A stretch of 64,000 nucleotides of DNA from Epiperipatus broadwayi (GCA_028023455.1 JAQFVV010000449.1:130001-194000), one strand, 5' to 3'. Shown: positions 23,294-35,412, counted from the first letter of the stretch. Numbers and translations: made by a program. Notes: generated by a model from the letters alone, not told the origin.

Positions 23294-23307
23294 CCTTCTT
23301 TTATTTT
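23294..23307 (+). repeat. 14-bp target-site duplication (right) of S1 copy 2
   Basis: CCTTCTTTTATTTT, identical to 23179-23192. Confidence 0.85.
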
Positions 23308-23387
23308 GTTGTAATATTTTATGTAAATATAATTTGTCAGTCTTACTTTAAAACACTTTTTAGCAAAATTTTTTTTATTGTGTGTAT

Positions 23388-23660
23388 GTATGTACACACA
23401 CACATCAATCTGATGTTTCGACTGTCCTGCAGTCTTCCTCAGAGCTATGATATAGTGACATAAAATAGTTATATAAATAATACAATAAAAAAACAAATTG
23501 AATACAAATTAAAAATGTAAATAATAAAATTTAAAAAAAAAAAAAGAAATATGTTATATTTTATTTTTTGTTATCTTTCTTTATTTTTTTAATTTTATTG
23601 TTTACATTTTTATTAGTCATTCTATTATAGCTCTGAGGAGGACTGCAGGACAGTGTTTGA
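23388..23660. repeat. Inverted repeat with GTCCTGCAG arms
   Basis: The words TTCGACTGTCCTGCAGTCTTCCTCAGAGCTATGATA (from 23417) and TATTATAGCTCTGAGGAGGACTGCAGGACAG (from 23624) are inverted copies separated by about 170 bp of A/T-only sequence. The arms are about 35 bp and conspicuously G+C rich for this region. Likely a small fold-back or a hairpin from an unknown element. Confidence 0.7.
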
Positions 23661-23714
23661 AGTAAGAAGGACAAATTGTATTTATATAACAACAATAATA
23701 ATGAATAAATGTTA

Positions 23715-24400
23715 TATATGCAACACATCATCATTTCTCATTATCAGCCATTATCAATCCACTACAGGATGAAGGTCTCTCCAAGTTCAATCATTCTCCA
23801 ATTTTCTAGCCTCTCTTCTCCATATCACCCCCCTGCATACTTTCTTATTCCACCTCTCCATCTCACATGTGGTCTCTTTCTGGGTCTTTTACAGTCACTT
23901 GGACTCCAATTTATGATTTCAATTGTCTATCTATTATTATATCTTCTAGCAATATGTCCAGCCCATTTTGGTCTTTTAATTCTTTCAACAATATCGAGAA
24001 CACCTGTTTGTTCTCTTACCCATATATTGTGTTTTTGATCTCTTCTTGTTATTTCTAACATGCATCTCTTCATATTTCTTTGAGTGATCTGAAGTCTCTG
24101 CATTGTTTTTGTATTAAGTGTCCAAGTTTCAGATCCATAAGCAAGAACTGGTAAAATATATTTATTGAAAAGCTTCATTTTCAAACAAATAGGCATAGTT
24201 TCGTTTAGTATTAAATTATTTCTACCAAAAGCACTTCAACCAAGTTTAATACTATGATTAATTTCATCCATTATATTTCCACCTGTAGTAATAATCTGAC
24301 CAAGATATTTGTAGTTGTTAACTTCTTCTAACTCATCATAGTCAATTTTTATTTTCATCTTTTAAGAAAATCCATGTACATATAATTAACTGAAGAGATT
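23715..24400 (-). mobile_element. LINE-A, C-terminal part and 3' end
   Basis: The minus strand encodes 89 residues (24196-23927): CLKMKLFNKYILPVLAYGSE, TWTLNTKTMQRLQITQRNMK, then ITRRDQKHNIWVREQTGV and KRPKWAGHIARR. This is the well known segment between the polymerase and the C-terminus of APE-type LINEs (LTYGSETW...QRAMERxMLxITRRD...WAGHIAR). Upstream, to 24360, NNYKYLGQIITTGGN-like sequence follows the same order as the 39.7 kb copy. The 3' end (ACTACAGGATGAAGGTCTCT read in reverse) matches 20200-20270. Best-preserved C-terminus of LINE-A here. Confidence 0.85.
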
Positions 24401-24543
24401 ATTAACTCTTCATTTGCCATCTAGAGGATTTTTAATTCTTTTATTTATTACCTATTGGTAGAAAGTCAATCAAATGCAGCATGATGTGTTTCAAACTCTA
24501 CCATCAGCAAATGTCCTAGATTGATTCACCTGATATTCCATCC

Positions 24544-24758
24544 ACTTAGCAACATTTGAAATACAGACATTCTTATACCTGGAACTTAATTGTAAATATA
24601 GGGGATTTGAACTCAGACTTTCAAGCAACCTTCAACTATCCACACTATCTCATACTACTGATACACATGACCACACACATGCAGAAAAGATAAATAATCA
24701 CCAATATATGCATTTCATGCTGAACCAGCACTCATCAGTTGGTCCAGATTATCATCTT

Positions 24759-24793
<35 letters not shown>

Positions 24794-25050
24794 ATCAGTG
24801 CTCAGTATATATTAAAATAGCAAATCTTTATGCTTTAATGGACAGGCTTCAATCTACCCCATCTTGCAACTCTTCAGCCATTTATACCATTGAAAATATG
24901 ACAATAGAATGCCCAAATTCCATGCTGATGCAAATATTGTCATCAGATTTTCAATGGTATGGATGGCTGAAGAATTGGAAGTTGGAGTAGATTCGAGTCT
25001 GTCCATTAAAGTGTAAATATTTGCTATCTTAATATATATACTGAGCACTG

Positions 25051-25110
<60 letters not shown>

Positions 25111-25290
25111 GGAGATGATAATCTGGACTAACTAATGCATGCTGGTTCAGCATGAAAATGTGTATTGATGATTATTTATTTTTTCTACATGTGTGTGGTC
25201 ATCATGTGTATCAGTAGTATGAGATAGAGTGGATAGTTGAAGGTTGCTTGAAGGTCTGAGTTCAAATCCCCTATATCTATTTAGCAAGTA
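24544..25290. repeat. Fold-back family F1, long palindrome (about 750 bp)
   Basis: The left arm (24544-24925) and right arm (24945-25290) are inverted copies. Outer ends are GGGATTTGAACTCAGACTTT and TCTGAGTTCAAATCCCC. The middle words CATCAGTTGGTCCAGATTAT / AATCTGGACTAACTAATG and GACAGGCTTCAATCTACCCC / GGAGTAGATTCGAGTCTGTC pair. The centre lies near 24930 at CCATGCTGATGCAAATATTG. The right arm has a (TA)n(GT)n expansion at 25052-25110 and the left arm a (CA)n(TA)n one at 24760-24794, at equivalent positions. The outer arm carries GAGTTCAAATCC, a good pol III B box, so the arms may derive from a tRNA-like source. Confidence 0.85.
25052..25110 (+). repeat. (TA)n(TG)n microsatellite
   Basis: About 21 TA units followed by about 8 TG units inside the right arm of the F1 palindrome. 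Confidence 0.9.
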
Positions 25291-25600
25291 TCATTCCTAT
25301 GCACAATTTGATGCTAACACTTGGACATTCAAATTAATGCTATATTTAGTAAGGCTAATCATTTTAATAAGACTGCAAATAAATTATGACTTATTAAACA
25401 CATAACTCTGCTAATATAAATCTGATTGTGGAAATAATTAAGTCTGAAAACAGTCACAAGTCATATTCTCAAAGAAACATTTAAATAAACTTACAACTAA
25501 TGTACACTTTTGTGGATCACTGCCAGATAAATCGATTTTAGCCATTATTTATAAGTTTATTTAAATGACTCATTGGGAAATCGGACTTCAAACCATCACT

Positions 25601-25962
25601 TGATCACAATTTCCTTTGCTTACACAAACTGTTATTAATAGTATATGATGTGAGATTTACTGTGACTTCTCCTTATATGGAATCAAGAATCTCTCAGCAA
25701 CTATGCCCAGAGAAACCTGTTAGCCACTTTACCTTCCCTTTCCATTCCCCGGCCTAGGATTTCCCATATCCTGCTCCATCCCATTTCCACAACATAATTT
25801 TTAACTCCATGGCCTTTATATCTAAATCTCCCTTATCTTTTCCCAAACCCGGCATGTAAACCAATAACCCACTTTTTGTAAAATCACTTTGTTTATATTT
25901 ATTCTTCTGCAGCTTCATTATTTGTACCCTTTCTGCTTTCAGGCATTTACATTCAATTACAG
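25601..25962 (-). mobile_element. LINE-B 3' end, copy 3, next to an F2 flank fragment
   Basis: The LINE-B words CTCAGCAACTATGCCCAGAG, AACCTGTTAGCCACTT, CCATTTCCACAACATAATTT and CTTTCAGGCATTTACATTC occur in the order of the 53.6 kb copy. The 3' side is at about 25660 (GATGTGAGATTTACTGTGAC). 25601-25640 is the outer flank of F2 (TTGATCACAATTTCCTTTGC). No open frame remains. Confidence 0.75.
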
Positions 25963-26149
25963 TACTTTACAATGAAAAACAGGAATTATACTCTCTGCCA
26001 ATTGACAAAACCCAATTGTATATTTGTAATAAAAATCATACACGGATAATGTAATATATATATATATCAATCTTTTATAAATTCTTTAAAATTTTTTTAC
26101 TGAGATAATTATAATTCGTCTACAGCAAATGTTGGCTTCTAACTATCAA

Positions 26150-26570
26150 CAACAACAACAACAAAAAACTGGATCTAAAAATGAATTTAGTATGGTGTAT
26201 TATATCCAAGAAGTTATAGAAAGGACCAATGAATATGAATTTGGTATTATTCTTTGGATTTGTAGATTATGAAAACATAATTTGATTCTAGAAACATATC
26301 ATCTTCAGTGTTCAAAGTATCGGATCATCAAGATATAGATCCAAGATATTGCCATATTCTGATGAATATTTATCAAAATGCAATAACATTGATTATATTA
26401 AAAAATAATTCTAAGAAGATTAACACTGAAAAGGGTGTTAAACAGTAAGATTCCATAAAAAAACTTTTAGTAGCATTTTAATGAGAAGTATTTTGTGGAT
26501 TAAAATTGCAGGCTAAAGGAATAAAAGTCAATGAAGATTATTTAAGTCAACAAAAAATCCAACAAAAGAA
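26150..26570 (+). mobile_element. LINE-A reverse transcriptase fragment
   Basis: Words align with 19140-19520: AACTGGATCTAAAAATG, TTATAGAAAGGACCAATGAA, TTTGGATTTGTAGATTATGA (GFVDYE), AAGGGTGTTAAACAG, then GTATTTTGTGGATTAAAATTG. Many substitutions and small deletions; no open frame. Confidence 0.7.
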
Positions 26571-27330
26571 CTATTATAGGTTAATGAAGATATTTGCTTA
26601 GTCGCACAGAGATTGTCAGTTGATGGTAATTGATAGTTTCTTGGCAACAGCAAAAGGCAAATGTTATCTCTGTTTACATGGATATAATTTCATTTATATT
26701 TTATTAACAATCCAGGAAAATATTTAATCCAGCACACACGTGTGTATACATATATGTTCATGGTATTATTATGCTATGAATTCATTTATCTATGAGAATA
26801 TTAGAATTAATATATATATACATGAGTAAATAGAAGCAACACAAACTATGGAAGTTGTGTATAAACAATACTCATATACCAATAAATGCAAAACAATGAA
26901 ATGATTACCCACTCCTTGAGCTTTGATAATTTTAAGCATTCATTTAGCAACATTGTTAGAAATAGAGCATGAAATTTGAATATTAGCCTGATTTAAATCT
27001 GTTAAAATTCATGTTTAATTGTCAATCAGATACAATGATCTGATTTTGTTTGAAAATTCCAATAATTTATATGGATAGAAGAATATTGTATGGTTAATAA
27101 TAAAATCACAGATAATGAACTAATAAAAAAAAAACCCATCTAAGTATATTGGAAAAATCAAATTATGAAAGCTTGATATATTGCTAATTTTGATAATGCA
27201 CTAAATCCAAAGTTTAGCATTATGCAGCTGAGTAAGTTCTGAAAATTTGGGCATTAATTAATGATCAATATATAGTTGATTTTTGAACAGTTAAGATGTC
27301 AGTGTAATGTTTTGAAAGCATGCTTGCAAT
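26570..27330. other. AT-rich stretch, nothing recognised
   Basis: No gene or repeat relationship seen. Confidence 0.4.
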
Positions 27331-27336
27331 TTATAG

Positions 27337-28174
27337 GAAGAGTACTCAAAAGAAACTGGAATTGACTTACGAAGAGTGAAGTGCTAGTATTATGGACTTC
27401 TACCACTAACTGAATGTTTGCAGACTCCTTTTGAGTCAGTATGTCAGCCAACATTGTTGGAGAAAATTGCATTTGACACCAGTGATTTTTTTAGTGTGTT
27501 ATTCAAACTTTTGCCAATTGTGATGGCTGATTCACATGGACAAGCACATTGCTATGAATAAACCACAGGTTTATGACCAGATGGACAGTGATCTAACTGT
27601 GAGCTTTTCTTTAAAGGAATGTTTGGAAGCTACAATTATATTCTAGAAACAAAATAGCAATCCAGCAAATAGAAAAACTCCCACTTCCTCTCATTCCAAA
27701 AAAAAGCATGACCCATGAAATTCTCATGCAAAAACAGTATTCATTTGTTTTTTTTTTTATGTGAGAGGGGTTCAGTATTCAGAATTTGTATTCTAGTATC
27801 TAACCATATTAGTATTTGGATGTTTTGAAAAGGTCGTATATGATTTTTTATAAAATTATACTTCGTTTTTCTATCATTGCAAAATACCTGCCCATATAGT
27901 GCTGAATGTTAAGTTGTTTTTGATCAAAAATGGCATGATACTCCTGTCTCATCGTCTGTATTCATTTGGTCTTGCCCTATGCAACTATTTTTTTTTTCAG
28001 ATGAAAAGAGATCTCAAATGAAAATGTGCTGGTGTTGAAAAGGTGAAACAAAAAATGGCAGCCGTATTCAAAAGTCATTAACAATCACTTTGAAGGAGAT
28101 CAAAGTTTCAAAATGTATGAATAAATACATTTTTTAAACAAAAGAATTTCAGTTTTTGGGGGTACTCCTCATAT
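27337..28174 (+). mobile_element. Mariner-like DNA transposon remnant
   Basis: The left end GGAAGAGTACTCAAAAG and right end CCCCCAAAAAC...GTACTCCTC are imperfect inverted repeats beside TA. Between 27900 and 28080 the + strand in broken frames follows the end of a mariner transposase: KNGMILLSHRLYSFGLALCN keeps the spacing of the (H)PPYSPDLAPCDFFLFP block, followed by VEKVKQKMAAVFKS. The first aspartates of the DDD triad are not visible. At about 840 bp it has an internal deletion. Its terminal repeats resemble those of the neighbouring mariner at 28738. Confidence 0.6.
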
Positions 28175-28373
28175 ATAATCCGATTTATAGATTCCCCTAG
28201 TGTACTTTATTATTTGCATATTTAACATAGAGATTAATTAATTAATTTTATTTTTTGGTATGTCTGTATGAGAACAAAATAATTACCAATTATTTATAAT
28301 GCATAATATATTCATGATATAGTTCTAAAATTAATGCTATAATATTAATGCTCATTAAATAATGCATCTTGGG

Positions 28374-28580
28374 TGTGATGATGTTGATGTGATATGATGC
28401 ATTGTAGCTTCTCCTTTTTGGGAATCAGGAATCTCTCAGCCACTATGCCTAGAGAAACCTGTTAGCCACTTTCCCTTCCCTTTCCATTCCCCATCCTAAG
28501 TTTGTGCATATTCTTCTCTATACTGCTCCATCCCATTTCTACAAAGATAATCTTTGTCAACTCCTTTTCTGTTACCTAGT
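28374..28580 (-). mobile_element. LINE-B 3' end, copy 4
   Basis: GATGATGTTGATGTGATATG (tail), GAATCTCTCAGCCACTATGC, AACCTGTTAGCCACTTTCCC and CCATTTCTACAAAGATAATC on the + strand are the reverse of the LINE-B terminus. Truncated after about 200 bp. Confidence 0.8.
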
Positions 28581-28737
28581 TACTCCCCTTGCCTTCAGAA
28601 ATGGAAAGTATTACACTATAATGAATTGTAACCTGAATGCAGTTAAAGCAGGTTCAATAATTTTCAGTGACATATGAGTGACGACAATATCTTGATTGTA
28701 CTATCAAAGTATTGCAATGATTAACTTCTGATATATA

Positions 28738-29900
28738 CAATGGAGTACTCAAAAGTAACCAGATTTTGTAATAAAAAATATTTATTTAAATGGATAAATT
28801 GAATATCCTTCAAAATATTCTCCATTTGATGCAATAAATTGATCTAAACATGATTTCCATTTTTTTTGAAGCTATCTTTAAACCCTTGCAAAGTGATGCC
28901 TTTTAATTCCCCCATCATTTTTTCCCCATCTCTTCCAAGTCTGCAAAATGTTTTTCCTTGAGGAATTTTTTTATTCGGGGGAATAAAAAAAAACCACATG
29001 GAATGAGATCAGGTTATTGTAGTGGATAGATAAGCTGGTTCATGCTATTTTTAGTTAAAAATTGTCTCACACTCAAGTCTTTGTGTGTGGGCACATTGTC
29101 ATGGTGAAGCCACCACTCCCAACTTTGCTACAAATCATGATGTTTTTATCTCACTGTGTGATGTAAATATTTCAGAACTTGTAAGTAAAATATCTGGGTA
29201 ATAGTTTGATCATTAGAAATAAAAATAGTCCCATTTGCATCAAAAAAAGAAATCAGCAGCATCTTGACATTGAACCCCACTCATAATGCTTTTCTGGGAT
29301 GTGGCAAATTTGAAGTTTTCCATTCACTTGATGCTTATTTGTCTGAGCATCATAAGCACAGCACTAGCTTTCATCATCACTAATAATTTTCAAAAACAAT
29401 CAGGGTCAATTTTCAAGTGCCCTTTCAATTCACAACATGCATTCAATCAGGTCTGCTTTCAATCAGCTGTGAGCACATGAGGCACAACTTTTGCTGTAAG
29501 TTGTTTCATTCATAATTCATCACTCAAAATTCATTGGCAGGAATTCCAGGATATATCAGACAAATCAATAAATTCATAAATTGTTTTGTGACAGTCTTCC
29601 AAAATCAGTTTATGAATTCTTGCGATGTTTCTATTTGTTTGAAAAGTTGAGTGATGTTCATCTGCAATTGAAAATTTACTATTACTGAAGTGGAAAACCA
29701 TTTGTAAACTTATATTTGTATCAGAACAGTCTACCTGTAAGCATTTTCAAGCATTAAAACAATTTCTCCTGCTATTATTTTTAACAGAAACAGATTTTCA
29801 TAGATGTACATTGTTCAAAGTTTTGAACCATAATAAAAATCAATGGACCCACAAAACACACTTTACAAAAAAATTTGCTATGTGGCACCATGATTTTAAA
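28738..29900 (-). mobile_element. Mariner-like DNA transposon, frame-shifted transposase
   Basis: The left terminus GGAGTACTCAAAAGTAACC is a typical mariner end next to TATATA. Reading the minus strand from about 29840, fragments follow a mariner transposase: a FKQIETSQEF region, the ELKGHLKIDPDCF-like segment, then CQDAADFFFDANGTIFIS (with the central D of the catalytic triad region), LHHDNVPTHKDLSVRQFL (HHDNAPAH block, second D) and LIPCGFFLFPRIKKFLKEK (the SPDLAPCDFFLFP block; its aspartate is Gly here). The matching right terminus was not found. Frameshifts between blocks and the lost third acidic residue mean it is inactive. Confidence 0.8.
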
Positions 29901-30697
29901 TGATGACGTCATTCAGCAAATTGATGCAGAACAGTTCTGGCAAAAGGTATCAAGTGGCAGAAGCATGTACTACAACAGGTGCACCCACCAAAGAATGATT
30001 TTAACAACCTCTAAATATGAAATGAATACTCACCTTTTAATATAAAACTCGGCTTTCATCCTCGGAATATTTAAAATGGTAATTCATATCATTTATTCCA
30101 AAAATACTAATAATCAATGGATTGAACTTCATTTACTTCCTATTCAGTTATATATAATCTGAATTATTTATTATTTACTTATATATTCATGAAAGAAATA
30201 TTACTTTTGATGAGGCTAGAGTTTACTTCTTTGAAAGAAATGAAATAAAAAGGCGACTTAAAGAATCTTTATTATTAAAATTTTATGATTCTGAAGCAAT
30301 TAACTTATTTAAGTTCTTTTAATATTAACGGTATGTTGGATGTATTTGGGGATTGTGGGTAATATTTAGTATAAATTTGTTACATTAATACCTTTATATT
30401 TGAGAAGTCTGCTTTTGGCGGGAAACCAATGATGGTGTTATATAATTTATTTTTTGTGTGGCTAGTCTTGTTTAATTTTGAATTTGGGATAATTTTAATT
30501 ATATGTATGTATTTATAGTAACTCAAGATTAAACAAAAAACTCGATGAAAAAGACATATAATCAACAGATCAAATTCACTCCCTCATTTAAAGTTACAAA
30601 AATAAACTAAGCATAAATAACAATAAAAGCTAAAGGACGTATATCTTCTGAAGGTTTATTTATATAATTCATTGGAAGCCATAGCTACTTCCTGTTT
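29900..30697. other. AT-rich stretch, nothing recognised
   Basis: No gene or RNA seen. Confidence 0.4.
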
Positions 30698-30698
30698 A

Positions 30699-31016
<318 letters not shown>

Positions 31017-31149
31017 ATGATTAAAAAGTTATTATGTGCTACTAGAGCATATAGTTTAGTTTAAAGACTATCAATAGTAATTAATGATTACCTAGCAACT
31101 TCATCGCTAACCTAGTTATTACATGGAAGTATTTTTCATTCCTTCCCTT

Positions 31150-31530
31150 GTTTACATATATAGCCACAAGCTTAGCTAAAGCATGAATCTTCAAGCTGTT
31201 GTCAAGGCAACCAGTTTGCATCAATTAAAGATGGGTTATCATCTTTCATTCTGGTCCAAGATCTTAATATGGGCAAGAAAGTTGACACTTGCACTGTAAG
31301 AGTGAGATTTTTATATTCTTGGAGTTTAAGTAAACCCTATAAACAGGTAAATATAACCTGTTTGAAAATAGACCGTAGCCACTTTTACTTTTTAAACCCT
31401 GCTGCCAACAATTATTATTTAGATAAGAAATCTATTTTGCTAAAAGTTAGATGGTTTTACATAATACTAGCTACAAGCTTATCTAATTCATGATTCTTCA
31501 ACTTGTTGTCAAGGCAACTTCAATATGTAT
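31150..31530 (+). repeat. Direct repeat pair around TTGTCAAGGCAAC
   Basis: CCACAAGCTTAGCTAAAGCA...CTGTTGTCAAGGCAACC at 31162-31212 recurs as CTACAAGCTTATCTAATTCA...CTTGTTGTCAAGGCAACT at 31470-31518. A complementary GTTGCCTTGACAACAG is at 36046. It looks like a dispersed repeat with at least three copies. Confidence 0.6.
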
Positions 31531-31785
31531 TTATTACCTTGAGAGAATGATGAAATGGAAAAATATCAAATTGTCAGAATAAGCATGGACATTCAAATAT
31601 TTGGTATATCTAACTCATCTAATGAGTGAAGGTTGTTGTGAGATGCATACATAGTGATAGGGGGTGGCCTGAGTTTCTGCACTGATGGATAGTTGCACTA
31701 TGGTAGAGTTGTAGTAAGGGATGCACTGATAAACCCTCTCCCCTCAAACTTGAACACACACACACACATATATATATATAAACTT

Positions 31786-32658
31786 ATAATAATCAATAAA
31801 GCAAGACATATATAGTATGTCATTGCTTTTATGAGCTTGTATTTACAAATATGTAATATAGAGAGCATACCAATAGCTCAAACAAACTCTTAATTGATAG
31901 GTGTGGTAAGAGAAAATATTTAAAATTTCTATCCAGAACATTTCTATTCCCAGACCAATTGCTTGGCTCACCTCAGTGAGGAGCTAGAATATTCAGACAC
32001 TAGATCTAAAATATCAACTCAAAACCCAGCACTTATTGAATATGTAATATGTAAGTATAAACTCTGAAATTTTTGGACATGAAAATGTCTTTAACTCCAG
32101 CTATCTAACTTGAATAGCTAAATGGGACTGAACCAAATTCAGATTTACCATATATTAATAGCCTTAGCATTACCAAAACCTTAAAGGTAAAATTATAATA
32201 ATCAATAAAGCAAGTCATATATAGTGTGACATTGCTTTTATGAGCTTGTATTTAAAAATATGTAATATAGAGAGTGTACAAATAGCTCAAACAAGCTCTT
32301 AATTGATAAGTGCAGTAAAAGAGAACATTTAAAATCTCTATCCAGAACATTCGGTTCAGTCGCATATAGCTATTTAAGTTAGATAGCTGGAGTTAAGGAC
32401 ATTTTCATGTCCGAAAATTTCAGAGGTTCTACTTAAATATTATGTAGTAAATAAATGCTGGGTTTTGAGTTGATATTTTAGATCTAGTGTCTGAATATTC
32501 TAACTCCTCACTGAGATGAGTCAAAAGCTTGAAACCAATTGGTTTGGGGATATGAATGTTCTGGACAGAGATCTTAAATATTTTTTCTTAGCACCTTATC
32601 AATTAAGAGCTTGTTTGAGCTATTGGTAGACTCTCTATATTACATATATAAACTTGTA
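31786..32658. repeat. Complex fold-back element (family F3)
   Basis: The arms 31840-32134 and 32354-32658 are inverted copies. They share AGCTCAAACAAACTCTTAATTG / CAATTAAGAGCTTGTTTGAGCT, CACTAGATCTAAAATATCAA / TTGATATTTTAGATCTAGTG and CCAGCTATCTAACTTGAATA / its complement. Between them, 32193-32352 is a direct copy of the outer left end (31786-31952: ATAATAATCAATAAAGCAAG). So the end sequence is present twice, once outside and once in the loop. No coding capacity. Confidence 0.82.
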
Positions 32659-32659
32659 T

Positions 32660-33655
32660 ATATGTACAATATACACAATCACATATACTCATGTTTTAAT
32701 TAAATTAAGAAAAAAAGATGTATATTGATAAATTACCTAAATACAGACATATTAATAATTTTTATTAGTCATTCATTAGACTAGAGATTTTCCATTTAAT
32801 GAAATATTATTTACTTAAATACAGACATCTCAAAAGAATGTCGTTCATTCATTTCTGCAGTGGATCATATAAAGCTTTTGTAATGTATAGAGAAAACGAT
32901 TTTTATCCTTTGTTCTTGTTATAAACTGACCTAGAATGAAGACTGGTAATTTTATGTGAAGAATGTCAATTTGAATATTTTTTATTTTAAAAAAATTATG
33001 AATATATATATATTTAATTTATTAACATTGTAGGTCAAATTATAAGCATCACCAAATAAAAGAACTTCACAACAATGTTCAAACTAAGTAGTAATTAAAT
33101 GTATTGATGTTGTTTTAAATAAATTACCATATAAAATTTAGAATTTTTCATCAGTACTATATATTTATCATATGATTAGTTGCTTGGGATGTCATTTGAT
33201 GTTCAGGTGTCAAAGTGATGAAGTGAAAATTGTCAATTTCATTCATTTTCCAAACTGACTTTGCAATTAATATAGATATCCCTAACTTCTGAATCTATGC
33301 TCACACCAGTTATTTAAAAGAACCAGATCAAGTCTGTCGGCACTGTTTTTTTTTTGTGAGAGGTCTATTCAAACCCAGTCATGAGAAAATTTGTTGATTT
33401 TGAATTTATTGTCAATTATATAACTAGAAGCAAATAAATAAAGTGATAATTTTTTATCTAATGCAGTTGGAGCAGGCTTGAAAAAGATAACTCATATGAT
33501 TCTTAATTGGATACATACATAGTATTGAACACTTGAATGACTAAGTGAATACAAGCGACTACCCAAACTTCAAAGGCTCATTTAACAGTATACACTTATA
33601 TAATCAGCTTTAGATTTGTCATTAATTTTTAAATCAGTTAGCAATAAAAACAATC
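32660..33655. other. AT-rich stretch, nothing recognised
   Basis: No gene or repeat relationship seen. Confidence 0.4.
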
Positions 33656-33659
33656 TTTT

Positions 33660-35408
33660 GCTTAATAGAAAGCTATTGTAATGCTTAGGTAATTGCTCAG
33701 CGCATATTCTACACACATTTCATTCATCACTTGAATTCTTTTTACTATCAATGGTGATTCATTATAGAAGCTACTATTCTGGATGTTACACAATTTTTCA
33801 ATATAACCAATAAAAAATAGTTGAATGGTATTATTGCTCGGAAATTTTTCCGAAGTTTGGGTGCAAGAAATAACTGATCTGGGAATGGTAACTTCCCTAA
33901 AGTCAGTCAACTGGGAATATTCCCAGGGCCCTGTGAACAAGTGCCTTAAAAAAATTCACCAAACAGGAAATGCATTTCCCAGTTTAAGTATAATCTTAAG
34001 AATTTTATTAATAATTCGATAACTAGTCCTGAGTCCGAACGTAGTTTGTCAAAGCTTAAGATAATAAAAACTAGTTAAGATTCACAAATGACATAAGAAA
34101 GACTATCTAATCTAATTTTGATTTCCATAGAAAATAAATTATGTGAAGACATTAATTTATGTGAGATAATAGTTATATTAATTTTTTCTACCACGTCATC
34201 CAAAACAGTGCTTAATTCTGTGGGAAAAGTTTTAGTTACCAAAGTTTCTCAGTGAATAATGCAATGTGTGGAAACAAATATCTGAATTTTTTTTTGTTTT
34301 GCATAAGTCCAGAAATCTTTCTTAAGTCTGACCATTGATGTAGCACCATCTGTGCAAATACCTGTACAGAAATCTCATGATAAGTTTGTATTTTTGAAAA
34401 AAATGTTGATGCAATTAAATATTTCTCTTTCCATTGTTCTTCCTGGCAACTCTTGGCGAAATAAAAATTGGTTCATAATTAAATCTTCATTAATAAATTG
34501 AACAAATCCCTTTAATTGTACTTTTCTGCTAATATCTATTGATTCATCTATTTCTAATGGAAAAATTTGGATATTAAATTTCTGTTGAACATTTTTGATT
34601 ATATTTTCCAACATATCAATAATTCTTCAACTAATAGTACTGTTGGATTAATTTTATTTATTACAGTTTCTGCTTCTTTGCCGAACATACATTTCACCAT
34701 TATATAACATGTGGGACTGATTAATGTATGTATAATTGGATGAGGGTTTGTCATTTGTGTAATAAGTTAAGCTATCTCATAGGAAGCAATTTGTGCTTTA
34801 TCAGATATCCCTACTGCTTTTTGGAATTTTTTAATTTGTTTGGCGTTATTTGTCATTAATCTCTCAAAGTATTTTTTTGTCTTTGGACCTCAAATTTGAG
34901 TAAACTTTTTCCAAATGTTATTTTAGTTTGGTAAGAACCATTGCATCATTTGTTTTTGTATGTCCACATACAACACATAAATGCCATGGGGAATCTTTAC
35001 CTTCTATCCATGTAAAACCAAAATTTAACTAATTTTCACTACATTTTCTTGTACTAATTTGTGACCTTTTTGCCTAAAGTTCATCTATACTGATACTGCT
35101 GATATTATTAGCCTTGTCAACAGATGTAGTATTTATATTTGCTGCAGGACTTCTACTAGTATTACCATCATCTTTAGTTTTGTTTGCTGCAATAAATTTT
35201 TTTATATCCATTTTCAGATAGAAATTTACCATTTGCAGGCTTCTTGGTGGTTCTGCAGCATTACCTAGTGGCCACAGAACATGTAACTGAAAACTACCAA
35301 CTTAAATTTGCATAGTTATTTATTTAGTAATCTACATTAATTTTGTGACACACTTGGAGATTTTCACAATACACGAACATGCCATGACACCCTCTTTGAA
35401 AAACACTG
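33660..35408 (-). mobile_element. hAT-type transposon remnant, ZBED5-like transposase
   Basis: Reading the minus strand from 35211: a start MDIKKFIAANK, then a BED-type zinc-finger region with CVVCGHTKTNDAMVLTKLK followed by LRSKDKKYFERL. Then the open 79-residue frame (34614-34375) with FPLEIDESIDIS (the catalytic-domain LDESTD block), VQLKGFVQFI and FLFRQELPGRT. After a frameshift, FCTGICTDGATSMV (second block, C-T-D-G-A) and an H-C-I-I-H motif. This order is that of ZBED5/SCAND3-type hAT proteins. The outer end at 35395-35408 reads, on the minus strand, CAGTGTTTTTCAAAGAG, a good hAT terminus. The other terminus was not found. Several frameshifts and stops. Confidence 0.82.
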
Positions 35409-35412
35409 GTTT

